Shown: positions 1 to 8,126, counted from the stretch's first letter. The stretch is DNA of 64,000 nt from Chloroflexi bacterium bin125 (GCA_002239025.1 MPNM01000006.1:1-64000); one strand, 5' to 3'. Program-made: numbers and translations. The notes: a model not told the origin generated them from the letters alone.

Positions 1-1
1 G

Positions 2-175
2 ATTCGAGACCTGGCGCCGGACTATCCAGAGTTGGCAGAGCGACTCGTTAACGAAGGCAAGATCGGCCGAGGCATATCGCTAGCCATCAATGGAGACGTT
101 GTCTCGACGGGTCTGATCACAAGAGTCCCCGAAGGAGCCGAAATCGCAATCGTGCCGCAAATCAGCGGGGGTTAA
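2..175 (+). CDS. MoaD/ThiS-like ubiquitin-fold protein, C-terminal part
   Basis: Only the last 57 residues are present; the start lies before the window. The reading frame ends in a Gly-Gly just before TAA, preceded by an Ile-Asn-Gly-Asp segment and a 'VPEGAEIAIVPQISGG' tail. This is the signature of the small beta-grasp sulfur carriers MoaD and ThiS, whose C-terminal Gly-Gly is adenylated and thiocarboxylated for molybdopterin or thiamine synthesis. Which pathway it serves cannot be told without the N-terminus and upstream genes. Its stop overlaps the convergent toxin gene by 14 bases. Confidence 0.7.
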   Translation: MRDLAPDYPELAERLVNEGKIGRGISLAINGDVVSTGLITRVPEGAEIAIVPQISGG

Positions 176-503
176 CGTTTACGAGTCCGAGGAACAATCT
201 CAGCGACTGGTCCAATCGTTGTGCATCCCGAACGCCAAGACGTCCGACCTGAACGCGTAGCCGTTGACGCCTTACGGTTGGAATCTTGTCAACCATGATT
301 TCGGAGAGATTCTCTAAGCCGTTTTCGTCACTCGGCAAGACAAGCACGCGGGTGAATGTTGGAACATCAAACGCGGTAGTAAATCCGCAGATTGTCACAG
401 ACTCGCTCGTATCCGCAATGTCTCCTTGTACCACCACGGCAGGCCGAGGCTTACTCATGTAGTCGCCTCCACCAGCAACAATCCAGATCTCACCTCGCTT
501 CAT
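162..503 (-). CDS. MazF/PemK-family toxin (endoribonuclease), locus 1
   Basis: This 113-residue protein has the MazF/PemK layout: an N-terminal 'RGEIWIV' strand, a Gly-rich loop, the 'PRPAVVVQ' strand at residues 19-26 and a conserved 'ICGFTT' strand near residue 40. Family members are small SH3-like barrel ribonucleases that cut mRNA and are held inactive by a partner antitoxin. The C-terminus ('RLFLGL') matches the usual end, so it looks intact. The ATG overlaps the stop of the antitoxin gene by four bases, indicating translational coupling. Target sequence and whether the locus is active are unknown. Confidence 0.85.
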   Translation of the reverse strand: MKRGEIWIVAGGGDYMSKPRPAVVVQGDIADTSESVTICGFTTAFDVPTFTRVLVLPSDENGLENLSEIMVDKIPTVRRQRLRVQVGRLGVRDAQRLDQSLRLFLGLVNVNPR

Positions 504-724
504 TCAGTTTCGGGATCCTCAACCCAAATGGAAGCTGAGTCGACCCAATCCTGGTCTTCCGAAGCCGTGGGACGTTGCGCCAGCGCTTCGTACTGCTTGG
601 CCATCTCTTCGGAAAACTGAGATGACTCTGGATCCAATGTCCATATGGGCATCGAGTCCCATTCGTCCAACAGTTCCTGAGGTGTTCGTTCTATGCCTCG
701 TTCTGGACGCTTCGACATGACCAC
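500..724 (-). CDS. Antitoxin of MazF-type locus 1
   Basis: This acidic 74-residue protein is encoded directly before the MazF-like toxin and overlaps it by four bases, the normal antitoxin-toxin order. The GTG start is favoured because a GAGGAG Shine-Dalgarno sequence lies 8 bases upstream; an ATG two codons later is the alternative. A Trp-containing acidic tail probably wraps the toxin. Sequence similarity to named MazE families is weak by eye, so the call rests mainly on position, size and charge. Confidence 0.7.
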   Translation of the reverse strand: MVMSKRPERGIERTPQELLDEWDSMPIWTLDPESSQFSEEMAKQYEALAQRPTASEDQDWVDSASIWVEDPETE

Positions 725-748
725 ATCTTCAGCTCCTCATCGCCGATG

Positions 749-1999
749 CTAGCTGGAGGCTTGTTGCTCCGGATGACTTGCGGTCAGCACCGCAATCGAG
801 GCAGTGAAGCCGTGGAGGTAGTTTTCTCCTCCGACGGGGCCGATTTCTCCGTTGCAGAAGAACCCGGCGGTTGGCACGGGACCGAAGATTTCGTTGAGCG
901 CTCCTGCGTCGTGGTCCGGCTCTCCGAAGAGCCCACGGCCTCGCCCGTTGCATGAGCAGAGGAGTGCGCCCAGGACTTCCTCTTCGGGAGCCAGGGCGTC
1001 GCGCAGGTCCGAGAGTCTGGTTCGCAGGTCGTCGTCGGCTGCCTGGGCGTCGCGGAACTGGAACTGGAAGGTCTGGCCGACCCTGGGGATTGCATTGATC
1101 GCGACGGTGCCCTGTTCGCGGTCGGCGCCCATCACGTTGCGAATCAGGAAGTCGCCCCGTTCGTGCGACTCCTTGTATTCGTCCATGGCGAGGCCAACCA
1201 GCAGATTGCGCACGGCTCGCTCGCGAGTGGCATCGTCCAACTCTGAGAGCGTCTCTTGCAGGACCTCCAATGCTGGACGTGAACCCAATGACTTAACCGT
1301 ATTGGCCTCGCATTCAGTCACGATCCACGGCTGACCCAGCGGCTCTGCTCCCTGCGCAACAACGGGGCGCACCGATACTCCCTGGAGCCCCATCATCGCC
1401 GCGCCGCCCATCAACACGCGGTCGTCGATGAACACGGCGCAGCCTTGCTGTTGCCGATGAGATGAAGCCATGCCGCCGAGCAGTACGATCTCGGGACGCA
1501 ACTTCTGTAGGTGTGAGACGAGTTGGTCGGTCATGATCGTGAACGGATTGCTGAACAGCAGCCAGATGCTGGGTCCGTCCTCAATCGGTGAGAACAGATC
1601 GTCGGGCATGGACTGTGGATCGACAGCAATCGGTGTCAGCTCCGCACCGGGAAGGGACAATCCCAGGATGGCAATCGCCGATCCCTCTTCCGCCTCAAGT
1701 GAAGATCCGATTACGCTCTGACCCGATGCGCCAATCAGATGGCGAGCGCCTGTTTGCTCTTTGAGACGGGCGATAATCTCTGCATAGTTGCCTGTGTATC
1801 GAGAGTCGACGAACACGAGTAACAGGTCTGGTGTCGCCGTGAGATCCATGCCACGTAAGGCAGAGTCGCAGGCTGCTTCCCACTCTGCTTCAAAGGCGAC
1901 TGCAGCCGATGCTCCGGCAGTTGTCGTCTGTACTGTGGCCTGTCCCGGGCCACTCGAGCGACGGATCGTTTCGTCTGATGTTGACGGTTGGTTAGACAT
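749..1999 (-). CDS. FIST-domain sensory protein
   Basis: This 416-residue protein covers a FIST_N and FIST_C arrangement: an N-terminal segment with 'LLLVFVDSRYTG' and 'GARHLIGASGQSVIG', a central 'IVLLGGMASSH', and a C-terminal part with 'GALLCSCNGRGRGLFG' and 'GFFCNGEIGPVG'. FIST domains are predicted to bind small ligands such as amino acids, and often occur alone or fused to signalling modules. No signal peptide or membrane segment is visible, so it should be cytoplasmic. It is divergent from the inositol-phosphatase-like gene with a 56-base gap. Its ligand is unknown. Confidence 0.85.
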   Translation of the reverse strand: MSNQPSTSDETIRRSSGPGQATVQTTTAGASAAVAFEAEWEAACDSALRGMDLTATPDLLLVFVDSRYTGNYAEIIARLKEQTGARHLIGASGQSVIGSSLEAEEGSAIAILGLSLPGAELTPIAVDPQSMPDDLFSPIEDGPSIWLLFSNPFTIMTDQLVSHLQKLRPEIVLLGGMASSHRQQQGCAVFIDDRVLMGGAAMMGLQGVSVRPVVAQGAEPLGQPWIVTECEANTVKSLGSRPALEVLQETLSELDDATRERAVRNLLVGLAMDEYKESHERGDFLIRNVMGADREQGTVAINAIPRVGQTFQFQFRDAQAADDDLRTRLSDLRDALAPEEEVLGALLCSCNGRGRGLFGEPDHDAGALNEIFGPVPTAGFFCNGEIGPVGGENYLHGFTASIAVLTASHPEQQASS

Positions 2000-2055
2000 T
2001 TGAACGTTCCGTTCGCTGAGGGTGCGGCTAGCATTTCAAAGGGTAACCTGCAGGT

Positions 2056-3063
2056 ATGACTCACATTACTAGTACTTCCGAGCCATCCGACAAATCAGAT
2101 TTATCCGACTTGCCTCATATGATGTCGCTTTCCAGCGACGATCTCGATGAGATTGCTGAGGCCGCGAGAGCTCTGGCCCAACGTGGCGGCGACATCCTGA
2201 TGGATCGCTTCCACGCCACGATCGAGATCTCTTTCAAGGGACAGAACGCACACGATCCTGTGACCGAAGTCGATCATGCGATCGAGGACATGATTCGGGA
2301 TGAGGTACATCGGATATTCCCAACGCATGGAGTGCTTGGCGAAGAACGCGACAACGGCGGTCCGCTAGATGCCGACATTGTCTGGGTGATTGATCCGCTC
2401 GACGGCACTTCAAACTTCATTAATGGGATTGGCATGTTTGCCTGTTCGATTGGCATCCTTCACAGAGGAACGCCGATCGCGGGAGCGCTGTGGTTGCCAT
2501 CGAATCGATTCCTGGTTCCCGGCGTGTATCACTCGAAGGTCGGTGAGGGACTGATGTTCAATGGCGACGCCGTGGATTGCGGCGCGCCGGCGCTCCAGGC
2601 TGCGTCGCGTTTGAGTACTGTTCCCGCCGGAACTGGCGGAGTGACTGGTCCCGCCGGGCGACGGTTTGGCATCGCCCGCACATTCGGCAGCACGGCGACC
2701 GAACTGGCGCTGGCTGCTGAGGGATCGGTGCAGATGGCTCTATTCGATGGCTCTCGGATCTGGGATGTCGCCGGTGGCGTCTCCCTCTGCATCGCGGCAG
2801 GACGAGCCGTCTATACCAAGGGCAGGGGCAGCGAAGAGCGTTGGCGTCCGTTTACCAGGTTTGGTGACAAGATCGACGGCCCGGTCAATATGGAGCAGCT
2901 ACGTAAGTGGAGTGATCCGCTGGTCGCGGGCGACGCATCAGTGTTGCCGGCCTCGGCCGCTGCGCTGAAGAAAGAACAAAGCGTCGCGGCGACGGCGAAG
3001 CGCGCTGCCGTGAAGAGCGTCAAGCGAGCCTTCCCAAATCTGCCGTTGCCGTCGTATCCGTAA
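2056..3063 (+). CDS. Inositol monophosphatase-family phosphatase
   Basis: This protein has the metal-dependent phosphatase signature: 'GEERD' near residues 105-109, 'WVIDPLDGTSNF' with the metal-binding Asp residues at 113-118, and 'WDVAGG' at 236-241. These match the three metal-site motifs of inositol monophosphatase, histidinol phosphatase and CysQ. At 335 residues it exceeds the usual 260-280, because of a Ser/Asp-rich N-terminal 30 residues and a basic, Ala/Lys-rich tail after about residue 290. The substrate cannot be decided from sequence; no histidine or inositol gene is adjacent. Confidence 0.85.
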   Translation: MTHITSTSEPSDKSDLSDLPHMMSLSSDDLDEIAEAARALAQRGGDILMDRFHATIEISFKGQNAHDPVTEVDHAIEDMIRDEVHRIFPTHGVLGEERDNGGPLDADIVWVIDPLDGTSNFINGIGMFACSIGILHRGTPIAGALWLPSNRFLVPGVYHSKVGEGLMFNGDAVDCGAPALQAASRLSTVPAGTGGVTGPAGRRFGIARTFGSTATELALAAEGSVQMALFDGSRIWDVAGGVSLCIAAGRAVYTKGRGSEERWRPFTRFGDKIDGPVNMEQLRKWSDPLVAGDASVLPASAAALKKEQSVAATAKRAAVKSVKRAFPNLPLPSYP

Positions 3064-3091
3064 GGCACGCGTTTCAGCACTGCTCTAACAC

Positions 3092-3184
3092 CGTCATACC
3101 CGCGCTTGCCGCGGGTATCTCGTTGACGAGGGCGTGTGCTCTGAAAGCGGCGAGATTGCCGCAGCGGAGCGCGGCAATGACGGA
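3092..3184. repeat. Composite palindromic repeat, family C, copy 1
   Basis: Two small palindromes, GTCATACCCGCG...CGCGGGTAT and GATTGCCGC...GCGGCAATGAC, are joined by about 35 bases. An inverted counterpart of the whole composite lies near 47.4 kb, and single halves recur near 26.4 and 36.4 kb. It lies between convergent genes, where it could also act as a transcript-ending structure. Confidence 0.75.
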
Positions 3185-3195
3185 ACTCTGACTCG

Positions 3196-4119
3196 TCAGG
3201 CGTGGACGACTGGCAGAACCTCGTCGAAGAGGCGCTGTGACTGATACATGATGGCGTCGTCGCCGCGTGCCATTGGTCGCATGATGAATTTGCTGACGCC
3301 TGCAGCTCGGTACTCGTTGACTCGCTTGAGAATGTCCTCTTCGGTGCCGACAGCGAAGTAGGTGTCGGGATTGACCTCCGGCAGCCTGGCCTTGATGCCC
3401 TTGATGGTCATCTGCACGTCCGGGTCGTCCCACGAGCCGAAGTGGTAGCCGAATCCTGCGCCGAAGTGGTCGGGTTCGTAGTCGGTGCGTCCGGCCTCGG
3501 CAAGGGCGGCGCGGATCTGTTGAATGATTGGTCCGATCTCTGGCGCCGACTGGACCCCTGCGACCCAGCCTGTGCCAATCCTCGCCGTGCGGCGGATAGC
3601 GGCCTTGCTGTGCCCGCCGATCCAGAGCGGCAGTGGATTCTGTACCGGCCGCGGCGAGATGGTGGCGTTGTCGTAGGTGAAATGCTCGCCGTGATAGGTG
3701 AACGATTCCTCATTCCACAGCCCGTGGATGATGTCCAGCATCTCGTCGGCGATCGGTGCGCGCCCTCGTAGCTGACGGTGAGTGATGTTCCACTCGGGGG
3801 CAAAGGCGCCACCGACACCGAAGGCCGGCAACATGCGGCCGTTGGAAAGAAAGTCGATCGTCGCGCACTGCTTGGCTAGCACCAGCGGGTCGCGGAATCC
3901 AACTACGACCACATTCATGCCGAACTTGAGCTTCTCGGTGCGCGCGGCCAACGCCGCCATGAAGGTCATCGATTCCAGGATCGGCTCCCGCGAGATCAAG
4001 CGGTCGGTCTGCCAGATCGAATCGACGTTGTGCTCTTCACAGAGGTCGATCCAGCGCCACATGGTGTCAACGTCGGAGAAGGGGAAGTTGGCCAGTCCCA
4101 TTCCAATCCGGTCGCTCAT
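3196..4119 (-). CDS. LLM-class (luciferase-like, probably F420-dependent) oxidoreductase
   Basis: This 307-residue TIM-barrel protein has the luciferase-like monooxygenase layout: 'MGLANFPFSD' at the start, 'DSIWQTDRL', 'TEKLKFGMNVVVVGFRDP', 'LAKQCATIDFLSNGR' and 'GVGGAFAPEW', then a C-terminal 'PLPLWIGGHSKAAIRRTARIGTGW'. This subgroup usually uses reduced coenzyme F420 or FMN as hydride donor. The substrate is unknown. It stands alone on its strand between two unrelated genes, and expanded LLM families are typical of soil and marine organoheterotrophs. Confidence 0.87.
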   Translation of the reverse strand: MSDRIGMGLANFPFSDVDTMWRWIDLCEEHNVDSIWQTDRLISREPILESMTFMAALAARTEKLKFGMNVVVVGFRDPLVLAKQCATIDFLSNGRMLPAFGVGGAFAPEWNITHRQLRGRAPIADEMLDIIHGLWNEESFTYHGEHFTYDNATISPRPVQNPLPLWIGGHSKAAIRRTARIGTGWVAGVQSAPEIGPIIQQIRAALAEAGRTDYEPDHFGAGFGYHFGSWDDPDVQMTIKGIKARLPEVNPDTYFAVGTEEDILKRVNEYRAAGVSKFIMRPMARGDDAIMYQSQRLFDEVLPVVHA

Positions 4120-4209
4120 GGTCGGTTCCTCACAGACATGGAAAATGCAGTAATCACGTCAACCTGAGGCTATCAGGGTGCAGAAGTGTGAGGATGTCGA
4201 TTGTGTGAG

Positions 4210-4860
4210 CTATGGACCCAATCGGAAGGGCGGGTAGCGGTCGGTAATCAGCAGGAAGCCATATGCGCTGACTCGTAGGTACCACCGGTTCACGCCGACG
4301 ATGTAGTTGAACAGCCCCCGCGGATACCGCGACGTGAAGAGAATCGCGAACCAGGCAACGATCAGCACGAATACGGCGATGATGCCCAGCACGGCCAGGG
4401 CGATGCAGTGCGAGATTAACAGCAACCATTTGACGATTGGCAAGAACTGATTGAGTTCCTCGGCGTCCGGGTAGTCCAGTTCAAGGAGCACGGACTGCTC
4501 TTCATCCGTGGAGGGATATTGGTCAGTGAGCAGTTCGAAGTAGGCAGCGATTCGGAGCTGAAGACGCGTGAGCTCGAGGAGGAATTCAAACCACCAGCGC
4601 GGGTACTTGCGCCGGAAGAGCAGCATCAACACCAACGGGAGAAAAAACGCCGCGCCGAAGATGCCGGTGGCCGCGTCTCCGTCGATTGCGCCCTCGGCGA
4701 CAAGCGAGAGAAAGATCGCCGGCGCAACCGGCAACAAGCTGGCGAGGATCCAGATAGGAATGCTGAACGGGATCCGCAGCAGTGTGCTGAGCTGACCCAG
4801 GTGTTCGGGATAGTCAACCTGAAGTCGGGCTGGATACTGATTTGGTAGGTGTTCCGCCAC
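4210..4860 (-). CDS. DUF4389 membrane protein
   Basis: This 216-residue integral membrane protein carries two related halves. Each has hydrophobic segments followed by an Arg-Tyr-Pro-Arg loop ('RKYPRWWFEFLLELTRLQLR' and 'SRYPRGLFNYIVGVNRWYLR') and then 'TDQYPS' or 'TDRYPP'. These repeated motifs define DUF4389. Four transmembrane helices are likely. The function of the family is unknown. Confidence 0.85.
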   Translation of the reverse strand: MAEHLPNQYPARLQVDYPEHLGQLSTLLRIPFSIPIWILASLLPVAPAIFLSLVAEGAIDGDAATGIFGAAFFLPLVLMLLFRRKYPRWWFEFLLELTRLQLRIAAYFELLTDQYPSTDEEQSVLLELDYPDAEELNQFLPIVKWLLLISHCIALAVLGIIAVFVLIVAWFAILFTSRYPRGLFNYIVGVNRWYLRVSAYGFLLITDRYPPFRLGP

Positions 4861-4952
4861 GATCTCCTATCTGTCGGTCCCGCAGCAAGGTCGCCAACAT
4901 TGTGTGAGGCGGAACCAAATGTACATCAGCAGGGCGACATTTGGCACTGCGG

Positions 4953-5363
4953 CTAAGGAAATCCGCGGATGAATGACAGAATCCGTCGCCAACTCTGCCT
5001 TCGCGAATCGCCGCACCGTTGGAAAGTTGGAGTCCGGTCTAGCAACAATGACAGTTCGTCGTACTCCAAGCGCCCGACCTGCTTCTTCAGGCGACTGCGT
5101 CTGACAGTGATGATCTTGTCGATCATGAGCCAGCTCGGCCGGGCGAGGCCGTTCAGTTGAGTCGGCTGAACTTGCTGGCGAAAGATCGGAGCGTCCTGCG
5201 AGGATGGATTGCTCGTGAAGAGACAAACCGTCACAGAGTCAAGAGCCGAAAAGTGTTCGTGTTGCAGGACGACAGCCGGACGCCCCTTGGACGTATAGTC
5301 ACCGCCGCCCTCTACGAACCAGATCTGTCCACAGGTAGCGGAACTCTTAGTCGATTCGTTCAT
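4953..5363 (-). CDS. MazF/PemK-like toxin, locus 2, atypical C-terminus
   Basis: The first ~95 residues match the MazF/PemK pattern: 'GQIWFVEGGGDYTSKGRPAVVLQ' (given here as a pattern, residues 12-34), 'VTVCLFTSN' and 'IDKIITVRRSRLKKQVGRL'. It is clearly related to the toxin at locus 1. The last ~40 residues are Arg/Ser-rich and do not resemble the usual 'FLGL' ending, so the tail may be frameshifted or eroded. It overlaps the upstream antitoxin reading frame by 17 bases. Activity is uncertain. Confidence 0.7.
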   Translation of the reverse strand: MNESTKSSATCGQIWFVEGGGDYTSKGRPAVVLQHEHFSALDSVTVCLFTSNPSSQDAPIFRQQVQPTQLNGLARPSWLMIDKIITVRRSRLKKQVGRLEYDELSLLLDRTPTFQRCGDSRRQSWRRILSFIRGFP

Positions 5364-5568
5364 TGAGACTATCGACGAACGCCACGTCTTCAGCCTCCTG
5401 CGGGCTTTGGGCGATCAGCATCGATTGGCGACGGGCTTCTGCGGCGAACGAAGGGTGAGATGGGTTGCGAAGTACTGCACCGTTCGGGGTGGACCCGCGG
5501 CTGAACATTCGCGAAAACTGCTCGCGTCTGTGGCGCAGTGACAGTAGGGCATTCGAGTAGATGGCCAC
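5347..5568 (-). CDS. DUF3018/MazE-like antitoxin, locus 2, possibly doubly frameshifted
   Basis: The C-terminal half, 'FAAEARRQSMLIAQS' plus an acidic tail, matches DUF3018-type MazE antitoxins that pair with MazF. The GTG start is chosen because GAGGAG lies 6 bases upstream, it gives a normal 73-residue length, and longer versions would run into the GNAT gene. Between 'HRREQF' and 'SHPSF' the frame used does not look like the family, but the +1 frame reads 'SAAGPPRTVQYF', close to the usual 'RAAGLRPVQIW'. Two compensating frameshifts are therefore suspected. Confidence 0.6.
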   Translation of the reverse strand: MAIYSNALLSLRHRREQFSRMFSRGSTPNGAVLRNPSHPSFAAEARRQSMLIAQSPQEAEDVAFVDSLNERID

Positions 5569-5624
5569 AACGCGCTCCTCACCAAGCGATGTTTGTCGAA
5601 CGTACGCCCACCCAAATGTTGATG

Positions 5625-6176
5625 TCAAGGAGTCTCGGCGGAATCCAACCGCATCGGACGCTGCCAGAAGCCGACGTCCCAGTAGCGGTCGAACTTTCGG
5701 CCTGCTTCTCTCCATACGCCCGACAAGGTGTAGCCGCGACTCTCGGTCATGGCGATTGAAGCATCGTTGGGCAGTGTGATCAGGGCGAAGAGTTGGTGCA
5801 GCTCGTCCACCTTCAACAACTCGTCGTAGAGCGCGTTCCAGAGTCTGGTTCCCAGGCCACGGCCAACTTCACCCGGCAACAGGTAGACACTCGTCGCGAC
5901 GCTGCTGTTGTATGCGGCCTTGGGATAGAGCGGGCTGGAGTATGAATGGCCAACGATTTTGCCATCCGGTTCGACGGCCACCATCACGCGATACGGTCCA
6001 CTGTCGGAGTACTGCGAGAACCATTGTCGCTTGGTCTCGACCGTGTGCGGCTCCGTGTCGAAGGTTGCCGGAGTGGTGAGAATGTAATGGTTGTAGAGAT
6101 CGGCGAGTTGATCTACGTCGGCGTCAACGGCGGAGCGGATTGTGAGATCGTCGGTCATGGGAGCATCCATGTGCAT
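5625..6176 (-). CDS. GNAT N-acetyltransferase, phosphinothricin acetyltransferase-like
   Basis: This 183-residue GNAT-fold enzyme has 'AVDADVDQLADLYNHYI' at the N-terminus, the acetyl-CoA binding loop around 'LPGEVGRGLGTRLWNALYDE', and 'ITLPNDASIAMTESRGYTLSGVWREAGRKFDRYWDVGFWQR' as a patterned C-terminus (its motifs are the Asn-Asp-Ala-Ser turn and the Phe-Asp-Tyr-Trp ending). These match the PAT/BAR-like branch that acetylates phosphinothricin or amino-acid-like amines. An internal Met at residue 7 is an alternative start. The natural substrate is unknown. Confidence 0.85.
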   Translation of the reverse strand: MHMDAPMTDDLTIRSAVDADVDQLADLYNHYILTTPATFDTEPHTVETKRQWFSQYSDSGPYRVMVAVEPDGKIVGHSYSSPLYPKAAYNSSVATSVYLLPGEVGRGLGTRLWNALYDELLKVDELHQLFALITLPNDASIAMTESRGYTLSGVWREAGRKFDRYWDVGFWQRPMRLDSAETP

Positions 6177-6187
6177 CGAAACGCGAA

Positions 6188-6211
6188 ACGGCGGGCTGTG
6201 AGGCCCGCCGT
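6188..6211 (-). terminator. Hairpin downstream of SDR gene, weak terminator
   Basis: A perfect 9-bp stem (ACGGCGGGC paired with GCCCGCCGT) with a 6-base loop lies just after the SDR stop codon. On the minus strand it is followed by TTCGCGTTTCG, which is T-rich but not a clean T-run. Confidence 0.45.
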
Positions 6212-6242
6212 CAGCGTAAGTGACCTGTGTGTGGTCGACGAG

Positions 6243-7151
6243 CTAGCCGCCGATGACGTTGCCAGCTTCGATCGCGGGCCGGAAGACGCGTTCCATCTCC
6301 TCGGCGGCGCGTTCGACGGTCCACATCTCGGTGCCGCTCAGTTCGCGGATCAGCTTGTACTGGCTGTACAGGCCAATGTCGAAGCCCATCGCGCGGATGA
6401 CCTGGCCGTTCATCCAGTCCGAGTGCTCGGAAGCCATGTAGGCGATCGGCACGGCGACGTTCGCGGGCGAGCGGCGTGGGTCAACGATCGCCTCGGAGTC
6501 CTCGTCGAAGCCTCGGCTGCGGCGCTCCTGGGGCACGGTGTCGGTCATGCGCGTTGATGCGCCTGGGCCGATCGCGTTTGAGGTGACGCCGTAGCGTCCG
6601 AGCGCGTTGGCGCAGCTATAAGTGAAGCCGACGATGCCCAGCTTGGCAGCCGCATAGTTGGGCTGACCGGGCGCTCCGTGCAGGCCGGAACCGGACGTGA
6701 AGTTGATCAGGCGGTAGTGGCCCTCGCGTTGGGCGCGCCAGTAAATCGAGGCGTACTTCGTGGTGTTGAAGGTGCCCTTCATGTGTACGGCGACGACGGC
6801 GTCCCACTCAGCTTCGGTCATGTTGAAGACCATGCGGTCGCGCAGGTTGCCGGCGACGTTGACGAGGATGTCCAACCGACCGTATTCGTCCAGCGCCTGC
6901 TGGATGATGCCCTCTGCGGCGTCGTAGTCGGCGACCGAGCTGTAGTTGGCGACGGCGTCTCCACCGGCGTCGCGGATCGCAGCGACGGTTTCGTCGGACG
7001 GGCCGGCTTCGCCGCCTGTGCCGTCGACCGCACCGCCGAGGTCGTTGACCACGACCTTGGCGCCGTTGGCGGCGAACAGTTTGGCGACTTCCGAGCCGAT
7101 CCCGCGACCGGCGCCGGTCACGATTGCGACGCGATTGTCAAGCAATGCCAT
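6243..7151 (-). CDS. Short-chain dehydrogenase/reductase, copy 1 of a tandem pair
   Basis: This is a 302-residue Rossmann-fold dehydrogenase with 'VTGAGRGIGSEVAKLF' (nucleotide-binding TGxxxGxG near residues 12-20), 'LVNVAGNLRDRMVFNMTEAEWD' (an NxAG variant) and a catalytic Ser-Gly-Ser-Gly followed by 'YAAAK'. It has a C-terminal extension of about 50 residues beyond the classical 250, as in multifunctional beta-oxidation-type 3-hydroxyacyl-CoA dehydrogenases. It is a close paralog of the next gene upstream and almost certainly arose by tandem duplication. The substrate is unknown, but an acyl-CoA is plausible. Confidence 0.88.
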   Translation of the reverse strand: MALLDNRVAIVTGAGRGIGSEVAKLFAANGAKVVVNDLGGAVDGTGGEAGPSDETVAAIRDAGGDAVANYSSVADYDAAEGIIQQALDEYGRLDILVNVAGNLRDRMVFNMTEAEWDAVVAVHMKGTFNTTKYASIYWRAQREGHYRLINFTSGSGLHGAPGQPNYAAAKLGIVGFTYSCANALGRYGVTSNAIGPGASTRMTDTVPQERRSRGFDEDSEAIVDPRRSPANVAVPIAYMASEHSDWMNGQVIRAMGFDIGLYSQYKLIRELSGTEMWTVERAAEEMERVFRPAIEAGNVIGG

Positions 7152-7179
7152 GAGGTTGATTCCTTCCTGATTCCCAGAA

Positions 7180-7220
7180 CTCCCCCGTTGGGGGGAGGTG
7201 TCACGACGTGACGGAGGGGG
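7180..7220. repeat. Short palindromic repeat (family A variant) between SDR paralogs
   Basis: CTCCCCCGTTGGGGGGAG is followed by GTCACGACGTGAC and a G-run. The same modules in inverted order lie near 32.9 kb. It separates the two duplicated SDR genes. Confidence 0.65.
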
Positions 7221-8126
7221 TTAGCCGAAGAATCCGCCGCCGGTGACGGCGGGCTTGAACAGTTCTTCGATCTGCTCGGCGGCGCCTTCAGGGGTCCAGC
7301 GCTGGGTGCCTCGCACCTGGCGGATCACGGCGGGCTTGTTGAAGAGCTGCAGCTCGTAGCCGGATGCGCCGACGATTTGACCCGTAAGCCAGTCGGACTC
7401 CTCAGAGGCCATGTAGACCAGCGGCACGGCGACGTTGGCCGGCGAGCGCTGCGGGTCTTCCTCGGCCGAGTCGCCGACGTCACTGCCAGCGCGGCGCCGG
7501 TCCTCCGGCACGGTGTCTGTCATACGAGTCGAGGCGCCGGGCGAGATCGCGTTGGCGGTCGCGCCGTAGCGGCCGAGTGCGTTTGCGCAGCTATAGGTGA
7601 AACCGACAATGCCCATCTTGGCTGCCGCGTAGTTGGGCTGGCCGGGGGCGCCGAAGATGCCGGAGACCGAGGAGAAGTTGATCAGTCGGTAGTGGCCCTT
7701 GCGCTCGGAGCGCCAGTGGATCGAGGCGTACTTGGTCAAGTTGAAGTGACCCTTCATGTGTACGGCGACGACGGCGTCCCATTCCGCTTCGGTCATGTTG
7801 AAGACCATGCGGTCACGGAGGATCCCGGCGGTGTTGACGACGATGTCGAGGTCGCCGAAGTTGTCGAGGGCATCCTTGACGATGCCTTCGGCGGCGTTGT
7901 AGTCGGAGACCGAGGAGTAGTTGGCGACGGCTTCGCCACCAGCGTCGCGAATCGCTGCGACGACTTCGTCGGCGGGCGCAGCGGCTCCGCCGGAGCCGTC
8001 AACGGCGCCGCCGAGGTCGTTGACCACGACCTTCGCGCCTTGTGAAGCAAACAACTTGGCCGTTTCGGCCCCAATTCCGCGTCCTGCGCCGGTGACAATC
8101 GCCACTCGGCCGTCAAGCATCCCCAT
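7221..8126 (-). CDS. Short-chain dehydrogenase/reductase, copy 2 of a tandem pair
   Basis: This 301-residue SDR nearly parallels the downstream gene: 'VTGAGRGIGAETAKLF', 'VVNDLGGAVDGSGG', 'NTAGILRDRMVFNMTEAEWD', 'YASIHWRSERKGHYRLINFS' and 'PNYAAAKMGIVGFTYSCA' match it residue for residue over long stretches. The catalytic Ser and Tyr-x-x-x-Lys are present. Divergence is greatest in the last 50 residues, which probably shape substrate choice or oligomer contacts. The pair may form hetero-oligomers or act on different chain lengths; this is inference. Confidence 0.88.
   Translation of the reverse strand: MGMLDGRVAIVTGAGRGIGAETAKLFASQGAKVVVNDLGGAVDGSGGAAAPADEVVAAIRDAGGEAVANYSSVSDYNAAEGIVKDALDNFGDLDIVVNTAGILRDRMVFNMTEAEWDAVVAVHMKGHFNLTKYASIHWRSERKGHYRLINFSSVSGIFGAPGQPNYAAAKMGIVGFTYSCANALGRYGATANAISPGASTRMTDTVPEDRRRAGSDVGDSAEEDPQRSPANVAVPLVYMASEESDWLTGQIVGASGYELQLFNKPAVIRQVRGTQRWTPEGAAEQIEELFKPAVTGGGFFG

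Noticed and set aside
5569-5715. N-terminal extension of the second antitoxin
   Set aside because: It would overlap the GNAT gene and lacks the GAGGAG spacing found at the shorter start.
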